Origin: SCTD01 sp046593875
GTDB taxonomy: Bacteria; Actinomycetota; Actinomycetes; Mycobacteriales; SCTD01
Direction of reading: 5' to 3'
DNA length: 64,000 bases
NCBI GenBank assembly: GCA_046593875.1
Contig: JBKJQQ010000241.1
Span: 22,674-86,673, forward strand
Shown here: one piece after another, positions 57,808 through 64,000 of the stretch
Layout of the letters: each line of letters starts with the position of its first letter
How positions within the stretch are numbered: position 1 is the stretch's first letter
Position numbers and translations under genes: made by a program
The notes under the pieces: generated by a model
Database searches by the model: none
The model's input: only the letters and a program-made list of their open reading frames with translations
Told to the model about the DNA's origin: nothing

Positions 57808-59539
57808 CGCGCATGCCGCCGATGATGGCGCCGAGCGGCAGCACGTCGTGCGTCTCGGCCTCCTTCCACCACCGGTCGACCAGCATCGCGAGGCGCTCGG
57901 GCTCGGCCTCAGCGAGGTCGTTGAGCTCGTTCCAGTCCTCGTCCAGGTGGTACAGCTCCCAGCGGTCGGCCTCGAAGTCGGTGACGGAAGCCGCGTCGCC
58001 GATCAGCACCAGGATCGGCTCCAGCTCGGGCGCGTGGTGCGTGACGGCCTTCCAGCCGTCCTGCCAGATCGCCCGCTGGCCGTTCATCTCGAAGTACTGC
58101 GTGTCCTTGCGCGACGGCTCGTCGCCGGACCGGAACGTGTAACGCAGGCTGGTGCCCTCCAGCGGCTTCTGCTCCACGCCCTTCACCGACGCCGGGAGCA
58201 CGAGCCCGGTGATGTCCAGCATCGTCGGCGTCAGGTCGACGGCATGGTGGAACTGCGTACGGATGCCGCCCGGGTCGGCGATCTCGCGCGGCCACCGGAC
58301 GATCAGGGGCGAGCGCACACCGCCCCCGTGCGTGTCCTGCTTGAAGCGCTTGAGCGGGGTGTTGCTGGCCATGGACCAGCCGGTGCCGTAGTTGTTGACC
58401 CACTGTGCCTCGCCGATGGTGTCGCCGTTCTCGCGCAGCTCGGTCAGCTCGTCCTCCGGCGTCGTGTAGCCGGTGAAGAAGCGCATCGAGTTCAGCGAAC
58501 CGACCTCGCCGCCCTCCTGGCTGGCGCCGTTGTCGCTGAAGAGGACGAAGACGGTGTTGTCGAGCTCGCCCATCTCCTCGAGCGTCGACACCAGCCGGCC
58601 CAGGTGCTCGTCTGTGTGCTCAACCATCCCGGCGAACGCCGCCTGCAGCCGGACCATCGACGCGCGGGCGTCCTCGTCGTACTCCTCCCAGGCCTTGACG
58701 CCGCGGTTGCGCTCAGGAAGTTCGGCGTCGGGCGCGACCAGGCCGAGTTCCTTCTGCCGGGCGAGCCGGTCGGCGCGCGTCCGGTCCCAGCCCTTCTCGA
58801 AGACGGGGACGTACTTGTCGATGTAGCGACGCGGGACGTGGTGCGGGAAGTGCACCGCGCAGAAGGCGACGTAGAGGAAGAACGGCTTCTCGGCGTCGCC
58901 GTTCTTCTGGTCGCGGACCATGTCGATCGCGTGGTCGACGATGTCCTTGGTGAAGTGGTACTCCGGATCCTCCGGCGTCTCGATCCACCGGTTGTCCTCG
59001 ATGAGGTCCGGCTTCCACTGGTTCGTCATTCCGTCGGGCGTGCCGTACCAGCGGTCGAACCCGCGCTGCAACGGCCACTGGTCGAAGGGCCCCGCGCCGG
59101 TGAACTGGTTCATCGGCGTCAGGTGCCACTTGCCGACGCCGAGGGTCGTGTAGCCCTGGCTCTGCGCCATCTCGCCCAGCGTCGCGGTCGACTTGTGCAG
59201 CTCGCCGCGGTAGCCGGGGTAGCCGATGCTGAAGTTCGGCACCATGCCCATGCCGGCGGAGTGGTGGTTGCGGCCGGTCAGCACCGCCGCCCGCGTCGGG
59301 GAGCACAGCGGCGTCACGTGGAAGTTCGTGTACCGCAGTCCCTCCGCCGCGAGTCGGTCCGCGGTCGGCGTGGAGATCTCCGAGCCGAAGCAGCTGAAGT
59401 CGGACCAGCCGAGATCGTCGTAGAGCACGTAGACGACGTTCGGCGCGCCCCGTGGGGCGCGCACCGGCTCGGGCCACGAGGGCGCCGAGTCAGCGAAGGT
59501 CCGGCCGACGGTGCCTGGAACGAGCGCGTCAGAAGCCAT
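57767..59539 (-). CDS. cytosolic type I arylsulfatase
   Basis: 590 residues, alkaline-phosphatase-fold sulfatase that hydrolyses sulfate esters. The metal-binding Asp41-Asp42 are in PNVVYVLYDDLGWSD, and formylglycine precursor Cys79 is in PLCSPTRAAVLTGRNHH, an ideal CSPTR site. Also visible are LGVGKWHLTPMNQFTG and VLFSDNGASQEGGEVGS. No signal peptide, so it acts in the cytosol after substrate import. ATG 59539 is used because a TTGACA / 17 nt / TACTTT promoter ends 6 nt before it (leaderless). A longer frame from 59593 would begin inside the operator. The usual C-terminal domain is split off (previous entry). Confidence 0.92.
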   Translation of the reverse strand: MASDALVPGTVGRTFADSAPSWPEPVRAPRGAPNVVYVLYDDLGWSDFSCFGSEISTPTADRLAAEGLRYTNFHVTPLCSPTRAAVLTGRNHHSAGMGMVPNFSIGYPGYRGELHKSTATLGEMAQSQGYTTLGVGKWHLTPMNQFTGAGPFDQWPLQRGFDRWYGTPDGMTNQWKPDLIEDNRWIETPEDPEYHFTKDIVDHAIDMVRDQKNGDAEKPFFLYVAFCAVHFPHHVPRRYIDKYVPVFEKGWDRTRADRLARQKELGLVAPDAELPERNRGVKAWEEYDEDARASMVRLQAAFAGMVEHTDEHLGRLVSTLEEMGELDNTVFVLFSDNGASQEGGEVGSLNSMRFFTGYTTPEDELTELRENGDTIGEAQWVNNYGTGWSMASNTPLKRFKQDTHGGGVRSPLIVRWPREIADPGGIRTQFHHAVDLTPTMLDITGLVLPASVKGVEQKPLEGTSLRYTFRSGDEPSRKDTQYFEMNGQRAIWQDGWKAVTHHAPELEPILVLIGDAASVTDFEADRWELYHLDEDWNELNDLAEAEPERLAMLVDRWWKEAETHDVLPLGAIIGGMRGAPMSGRPESTRR

Positions 59540-59616
59540 CTCTGCAAAGTAGGAACCTGCAGTCGGTCTGTCAATAACTATTGGCAGAGACACTGACAGA
59601 TGATAGGACTGACGGC
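59540..59616. promoter_or_regulatory. divergent sulfatase/SRPBCC promoters sharing a 20-bp operator palindrome
   Basis: CTGTCAATA (59568-59576) and TATTGGCAG (59579-59587) form a palindrome with one mismatch and a 2-nt centre. Its left arm contains the sulfatase -35 TTGACA (59574-59569), which has a 17-nt spacer to TACTTT (59551-59546), 6 nt before the ATG. Its right arm contains TTGGCA (59581-59586), with 17 nt to TAGGAC (59604-59609), 7 nt before the SRPBCC ATG. One dimeric repressor here would block both -35 boxes. An extra half-site TGACAG follows at 59594-59599. Confidence 0.7.
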
Positions 59617-60054
59617 ATGCACACCGTCTCCTGCTCGCGCGTGGTCGCAGCAGCCCCGCACGACGTCTGGAACGTGCTGGCGGACTTCCCCGGGATCAGC
59701 CGCTGGGCGAGCTCAGTGGGCCACAGCAGTGCCCTCACCTCCTCGGCCACCGGCTACGGCGCCGTGCGGCGCGTGCAGGTGGGCCGTAACGCACTGCGCG
59801 AGCGCGTCATCGGCTGGGATCCCGACCGGAGGCTGAGCTACATCATCAACGGCCTGCCGAAGGTCGTCCTGCGGGCGGTCACGACGTGGACCCTCGAGCC
59901 CGACGGACCGGGCACCCGCATCACCGTGACCAACGACGTCAGCACGCGGCCGCCGTTCCTGGCCCGCCCCGTGGGTCGGCGGCTCGGTCGCGCCACGGAG
60001 CGACTGCTCGACGACCTGTGCCAGAGCGTCCCCGCGAAGGAGAGCGCCCGATGA
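59617..60054 (+). CDS. SRPBCC (START-like) family protein
   Basis: 145 residues with the helix-grip pattern: VSCSRVVAAAPHDVWNVLADFPGISRWASSV, VGRNALRERVIGWDPDRRLSY, TWTLEPDGPGTRITV and a C-terminal helix. Such proteins bind or process hydrophobic ligands (cyclases, dehydratases, ligand carriers). ATG 59617 is chosen since the earlier TTG 59581 lies inside the operator. It is the first gene of the operon containing the sulfatase-DJ-1 fusion, whose start overlaps its stop as ATGA. Confidence 0.85.
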   Translation: MHTVSCSRVVAAAPHDVWNVLADFPGISRWASSVGHSSALTSSATGYGAVRRVQVGRNALRERVIGWDPDRRLSYIINGLPKVVLRAVTTWTLEPDGPGTRITVTNDVSTRPPFLARPVGRRLGRATERLLDDLCQSVPAKESAR

Positions 60055-62630
60055 GCCGCCCCGACATCGTTATCCTGATGACCGACGAGGAGCGGGCCGC
60101 TCCGCCGTACGAGACAGAGGAGCTGCGGCGCTGGCGTCAGGAGACGCTGGGCGGCACCCGGTGGTTCCAGGAGAACGGCGTCACCTTCTCCCGGCACTAC
60201 ACCGGCTCGCTGGCCTGCGTCCCGGCCCGCCCGACGCTGTTCACCGGCCACTACCCCGACGTGCACGGCGTGACCCAGACCGACGGGCTCGGCAAGGTCG
60301 CCGGTGACACGCGGATGCGCTGGCTCCCGCCGGGCGAGGTGCCGACGATGGGCAACTGGTTCCGCGCCGCCGGCTACGACACCCACTACGACGGCAAGTG
60401 GCACATCACCCACGCCGACCTCACCGACCCGCGCACCGGCAAGCGGCTCGAGACCAACACCGCCAAGGGCCAGGTGCTGCCGGCTGCCGTGCAGGCCTAC
60501 CTCGACGCCGACCCGCTCGGTCCGTACGGCTTCTCGGGCTGGGTCGGGCCCGAGCCGCACGGCGGGGACCTGGCCGACAGTGGCCTTCGCCGCGACCCGC
60601 TCATCGCTGACCGCGTCGTCGCCTGGCTCGAGGACCGCTACGCCCGCCGCCGCGCCGGCGACCCCGAGGCGCAGCGGCCATTCCTGCTGGTGGCGAGCTT
60701 CGTCAACCCGCACGACATCGTGCTCTTCCCGGCCTGGGTGCGCCGCTCGCCGGTGAAGCCGAGCCCGCTCGACCCGCCGCACGTCCCGGAGGCGCCCACG
60801 CAGTCGGAGGACCTGCGCGACAAGCCGGCCGCGCAGATCGCCTACCGGGAGGCCTATCCCTCCGCCTACGGCCCCGCCCCCGCCATCGGCCGGATGTACC
60901 GGACGCAGTCGCAGCGCTACCGCGACCTCTACTACCGGCTGCACGCCGAGGCGGACGGCCCGCTCGATCGGGTCCGTTGCGCCGTCGTCGAGGGCTCCGA
61001 CGAGGCTCTGCTCGTGCGCACCTCGGACCACGGCGACCTGCTGGGCGCTCACGGCGGACTGCACCAGAAGTGGTTCAACCTGTACGACGAAGCGACCCGC
61101 GTGCCGCTCAGCATCGTGCGGACGGGCTCCACGACGACTCCCGTGGCCACCGTCAGCGACACCCCCACGTCGCACGTCGACCTGCTGCCGACGCTGCTCG
61201 CCGTCGCCGGGATCGACCAGTCGGCCGTCGCCGCGGAGCTGGCGCAGACCTTCAGCGAGGTGCACCCCCTGCCGGGCCGTGACCTCACGCCGCTGCTGTC
61301 CGACCCGACAGCCGGTGAGCCCGAGCGCGCCGTCTACCTGATGACGCGCGACAACATGCTCGAGGGCGACAGCGGCGCGTCCGGCCTGGCCCGCAGGCTC
61401 GGCATCGTGCGCAAGCCCCCGGCGCCGCTGCGGATCCGAGTGGCGGCGCACGTCGCCTCCAGCTTCGAGGGCGTCGTCGCCCGGGTGACAGAGGCCGACG
61501 CGCCAGCAGGCGCAGGCCACCTCTGGAAGCTGGTGCGCACCTTCGACGACCCGTCGACGTGGACCGAGCCCGGCGTGCGACACCTTGCCGCGACCGGGAT
61601 GGCCGGCCCGGAGTACCGCGACGTCCCGCTCCCCGACGAGTGGGAGCTCTACGACCTGGCCGCCGACGCCTGCGAGGCCGTCAACCGCGCGCACGACCCC
61701 GCCGCGCAGCACGTCCGCGCGCACCTGACCCGGCGGCTCAAGGAGGAGCAGCACCGCTGCATCCCCGAGCGCCGCAACCCGTGGCCCTACGCCGCCCGCC
61801 GACCTGCTGGAGGTCCCATGTCCCGCCGCCCACCGCTGCCCGCCCGGCTTCTCCGCAAGCTCGTGCAGCGCGCCGGGATGCACCCCCGCGACCGCGAGGC
61901 GGTCGAGCAGACCGCTCCTGGTCGGCGCGCCCTCGTGATCGCGACGAACCACGGCGTGCTCGACATCGGCAAGCCCACCGGCGTCTTCAGCTCCGAGCTG
62001 ACCGTGCCGTACTACGCCTTCCTCGACGCGGAGATGTCGGTCGACATCGCCAGCCCACGGGGCGGCGTCATCCCGGTCGACCCGATGTCGCTCAAGCCGG
62101 TGCTGCGCTGCGACGCCGACGACCGCTTCCTCGCCGACGACGTGCTCCGCGCCAAGGTGCAGTCGTCGCTCGCGGTGGACGCGCTCGACGTCGCCGACTA
62201 CGACCTGGTGTTCCTCGCCGGCGGCTGGGGGGCGGCCTTCGACCTCGGGACGTCACCGGAGGTGGCCGAGCTCGTCACGTTGGCGAACGACCGCGGCCTG
62301 GTCATCGGTGGCATCTGCCACGGACCGCTCGGCCTCGTCGGCGCCCTGGCTCCGGACGGACGGCCCCTCGTCGAGGGTCGCCGCATCAGCGCCGTCACCG
62401 ACAAGCAGGTGCAGGAGCTGGGCATCGCCTCGACCCCGCTGCACCCCGAGACCGAGCTGCGGCGTCTGGGGGCGCACTTCGAGAGCGCCACCCGCTTCCG
62501 CGACCCGCTGGCCAACCACTGGGTGGTCGACGGCAACCTCGTCACCGGCCAGAACCAGAATGCCGGCCCGATGGTCGCGCGGGAGATGATCTCGCTGGTC
62601 CTGAGCCGTACGGCCGCCGCTCCGGCATGA
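60051..62630 (+). CDS. sulfatase fused to a DJ-1/PfpI-type domain
   Basis: 859 residues. The sulfatase part (about 1-585) has metal Asp12 in DIVILMTDEE and formylglycine site Cys56 in SLACVPARPTLFTGHYPDVHG (C-x-P-x-R with Val). HYDGKWHITHADL and VRTSDHGDLLGAHGGLHQKWFNLYDEATRVPL carry further metal/sulfate residues. The C-terminal part (about 600-855) is a DJ-1/PfpI/Hsp31-like glutamine-amidotransferase fold with LVFLAGGWGAAFDL and nucleophile-elbow Cys756 in GGICHGPLGLVG. An in-frame ATG at 61818 with GGAGG 4 nt upstream could also make the C-terminal domain alone. ATG 60051 overlaps the SRPBCC stop. Confidence 0.9.
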   Translation: MSRPDIVILMTDEERAAPPYETEELRRWRQETLGGTRWFQENGVTFSRHYTGSLACVPARPTLFTGHYPDVHGVTQTDGLGKVAGDTRMRWLPPGEVPTMGNWFRAAGYDTHYDGKWHITHADLTDPRTGKRLETNTAKGQVLPAAVQAYLDADPLGPYGFSGWVGPEPHGGDLADSGLRRDPLIADRVVAWLEDRYARRRAGDPEAQRPFLLVASFVNPHDIVLFPAWVRRSPVKPSPLDPPHVPEAPTQSEDLRDKPAAQIAYREAYPSAYGPAPAIGRMYRTQSQRYRDLYYRLHAEADGPLDRVRCAVVEGSDEALLVRTSDHGDLLGAHGGLHQKWFNLYDEATRVPLSIVRTGSTTTPVATVSDTPTSHVDLLPTLLAVAGIDQSAVAAELAQTFSEVHPLPGRDLTPLLSDPTAGEPERAVYLMTRDNMLEGDSGASGLARRLGIVRKPPAPLRIRVAAHVASSFEGVVARVTEADAPAGAGHLWKLVRTFDDPSTWTEPGVRHLAATGMAGPEYRDVPLPDEWELYDLAADACEAVNRAHDPAAQHVRAHLTRRLKEEQHRCIPERRNPWPYAARRPAGGPMSRRPPLPARLLRKLVQRAGMHPRDREAVEQTAPGRRALVIATNHGVLDIGKPTGVFSSELTVPYYAFLDAEMSVDIASPRGGVIPVDPMSLKPVLRCDADDRFLADDVLRAKVQSSLAVDALDVADYDLVFLAGGWGAAFDLGTSPEVAELVTLANDRGLVIGGICHGPLGLVGALAPDGRPLVEGRRISAVTDKQVQELGIASTPLHPETELRRLGAHFESATRFRDPLANHWVVDGNLVTGQNQNAGPMVAREMISLVLSRTAAAPA

Positions 62631-62755
62631 GCTCCTCGAGCGACGGGACGACCTCAGCACCCGGGCCTCCTCAGCCTCCAACCGGTTGATCGGGTCGTAC
62701 ATCGTCAGCCGTAGGGCACTGCTGGCAGGCCATCCCGCCCTTGAAGGAGATCGAC

Positions 62756-63664
62756 GTGAAGACCCTGCGCACGCCGGACGAGCGGTTCGCCGACCTGCCC
62801 GACTACGACTTCGCCCCGCACTATGCGGACGTGGACGACCTCGACGGCGGCACCCTGCGGATGCACTACCTCGACGAGGGGCCCCGCGACGTGCCCGTCG
62901 TGCTGCTCATGCATGGCGAGCCGTCGTGGTGCTTCCTCTACCGCACGATCATCCCGGTGCTCGTCGCCGAGGGGCTGCGCTGCGTCGCGCCCGACCTCGT
63001 CGGCTTCGGCCGGTCGGACAAGCCGACCGAGCGCACCGACTACACCTACGCGCGGCACGTCGAGTGGGTTCGGTCGCTGGTGCTCGACGTGCTCGACCTG
63101 CACGAGGTCACCTTCTTCGGGCAGGACTGGGGCGGCCTGGTCGGACTACGCGTCGTCGCCGAGACCCCGGACCGTTTCGCGCGCGTGGTCATCGGCAACA
63201 CGGGGTTGCCTGACGGGTCGCGCCCGCCGTCGAAGGCGTTCCTCGACTGGCAGGAGTTCTCCCAGTCGGCGCCGACCTTCGACGTCGGGAGCATCGTCAG
63301 CCTCGGCGTGAGCAGCCCGCTGCCGGAGGAGGTGCGCAAGGCGTACGACGCGCCGTTCCCGGACGACAGCTACAAGGCCGGCGCGCGCGTCTTCCCGACG
63401 CTGGTCCCGACCTCGACGGCGGATCCGGCCGCGGAGGCGAACCGGAGGGCGCTCGAGGTGCTCCAGTCGTGGGACAAGCCGCTCCTCACGCTCTTCTCCG
63501 ACGCGGATCCCGTGACGGCCGGCGGCGAGGGCTGGTTTCAAAGACACGTGCCCGGCGCGCAGGGAAAGCCGCACACGACGATCCCCGCGGCCGGGCACTT
63601 CCTGCAGGAGGACGCCGGACCCGAGGTCGCCAAGTGCATCGCCGCGTTCGTCGCCTCGACCTGA
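62756..63664 (+). CDS. haloalkane dehalogenase, subfamily I (alpha/beta-hydrolase)
   Basis: 302 residues. It hydrolyses carbon-halogen bonds to alcohols. HGEPSWCFLYR holds the oxyanion-hole and Glu region. Nucleophile Asp124 with the halide-binding Trp125 lies in FGQDWGGLVG, the acid Asp in FSDADPVTAGG, and the base His in IPAAGHFLQED. Asp124-Trp125 have the same numbers as in the subfamily-I enzyme DhlA. GTG 62756 has AAGGAG 6 nt upstream. It is separated from the sulfatase-DJ-1 gene by 125 nt without a visible gene, so it may have its own promoter. A native substrate within the sulfate-ester pathway is not evident. Confidence 0.9.
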   Translation: MKTLRTPDERFADLPDYDFAPHYADVDDLDGGTLRMHYLDEGPRDVPVVLLMHGEPSWCFLYRTIIPVLVAEGLRCVAPDLVGFGRSDKPTERTDYTYARHVEWVRSLVLDVLDLHEVTFFGQDWGGLVGLRVVAETPDRFARVVIGNTGLPDGSRPPSKAFLDWQEFSQSAPTFDVGSIVSLGVSSPLPEEVRKAYDAPFPDDSYKAGARVFPTLVPTSTADPAAEANRRALEVLQSWDKPLLTLFSDADPVTAGGEGWFQRHVPGAQGKPHTTIPAAGHFLQEDAGPEVAKCIAAFVAST

Positions 63665-63687
63665 GCTTTCTCCACAGCCGACTTCAC

Positions 63688-63717
63688 GGGCCAGCGGGAC
63701 CAAGGTTCCGCTGGCCC
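63688..63717 (+). terminator. terminator hairpin after the dehalogenase gene
   Basis: GGGCCAGCGG (63688-63697) pairs perfectly with 63708-63717 around a 10-nt loop, 24 nt after the stop. It lies between converging genes and could serve both. The remaining interval up to 63825 shows no gene. Confidence 0.75.
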
Positions 63718-63825
63718 GGTTCGAGGAGCTGACCCGGACGGATACCGCGCCGTCGATGCTCAACACGACCGCGCTCATCGCAGCATCTTCAAAGTCCGAG
63801 CAGCGCACTGCGGTCCTGCGCCGCG

Positions 63826-64000
63826 TCACCCTCGCCGCGCTGCTCCCGGCTTGAGGCCCACGGCGGCGTACCTGCCGTACAGACCCTGCACGGGCATGGC
63901 CCTGTCGAGCAGGTAGCCCTGACCCAGCTCGCAGCCGAGCTCCAGCAAGCGATCGCGCTGGGCGACCGTCTCGATGCCCTCGCCGACGGTCGAGAGCCCC
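63826..64000 (-). CDS. EAL-domain (c-di-GMP phosphodiesterase-type) protein, C-terminal end only
   Basis: The last 57 codons before a TGA at 63828-63826 read GLSTVGEGIETVAQRDRLLELGCELGQGYLLDRAMPVQGLY, the C-terminal EAL signature (E-G-I-E-T, then GC-x-x-GQGY-L). The rest lies beyond the window, so other domains and activity cannot be judged. Confidence 0.85.
   Translation of the reverse strand, partial: GLSTVGEGIETVAQRDRLLELGCELGQGYLLDRAMPVQGLYGRYAAVGLKPGAARRG

Noticed and set aside
62253..62702. A minus-strand frame beginning in the gap before the dehalogenase and running into the DJ-1 domain
   Set aside because: Most of it is antisense to the conserved DJ-1/PfpI coding region; only its first 20 residues look protein-like, which is not enough to support a gene.

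Overview
The window comes from a very GC-rich actinomycete (class Actinomycetes). RbpA, the Pup ligase PafA with PafB and PafC, F420/PPOX-type enzymes, Lat-type lysine catabolism, a Ppm1/Lnt pair and the TatA/TatC/HelY block are all characteristic of that group. I cannot place it more precisely. No tRNA, rRNA, CRISPR array, insertion sequence or prophage gene was recognised.

Layout. 1-7.7 kb: HTTM-type membrane protein pair, three secreted or cell-wall proteins (CAP, LPxTG-like, M15-like peptidase), FprA, a GDT1/UPF0016 cation exporter behind a yybP-ykoY manganese riboswitch, and a double-NlpC/P60 protein. 7.8-11.2 kb: rbpA facing an lnt-ppm1-fxsA operon. 11.5-31.9 kb: mostly housekeeping and catabolic genes (amidohydrolase, lat plus aldehyde dehydrogenase, MOSC, thioredoxin, ThDP enzyme plus CoA-transferase, acyl-CoA dehydrogenase with an Lrp-type regulator, 5'-3' exonuclease, DusB, Maf, HelY, TatC, TatA, PafC, PafB). 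31.9-45.4 kb: a signalling block with a DUF3866 protein, a six-TM adenylyl cyclase, a GAF-GGDEF-GAF-EAL protein, and a complete translationally coupled chemosensory operon (MCP, CheA, CheW, CheY, CheB, CheR, CheX) that continues into two diguanylate cyclases. 45.5-47.2 kb: FKBP and PafA.

The FKBP-PafA pair and PafB-PafC-TatA-TatC-HelY, which are normally contiguous, lie in the same order and orientation on either side of the signalling block, so the block looks inserted into the Pup-proteasome cluster.

47.6-63.7 kb is an accessory region that I read as a system for importing and desulfating sulfate esters. It has two TetR regulators around a formylglycine-generating enzyme, a secreted binding protein with a single-chain LivH-LivM-LivF-LivG importer, a membrane-anchored accessory protein, DedA, a cytoplasmic arylsulfatase with a split-off C-terminal domain, an SRPBCC protein, a sulfatase fused to a DJ-1/PfpI domain, and a subfamily-I haloalkane dehalogenase. 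A TGTCA-N8-TG(A/G)CA palindrome overlaps the -35 boxes at both the importer promoter and the divergent sulfatase/SRPBCC promoters, which suggests one TetR-controlled regulon. The window ends in a truncated EAL-domain gene.

A recurring feature is leaderless initiation: at least a dozen genes have a TANNNT hexamer, often TAGCCT, ending 6-8 nt before the start codon and no Shine-Dalgarno sequence. I used this to choose several starts.
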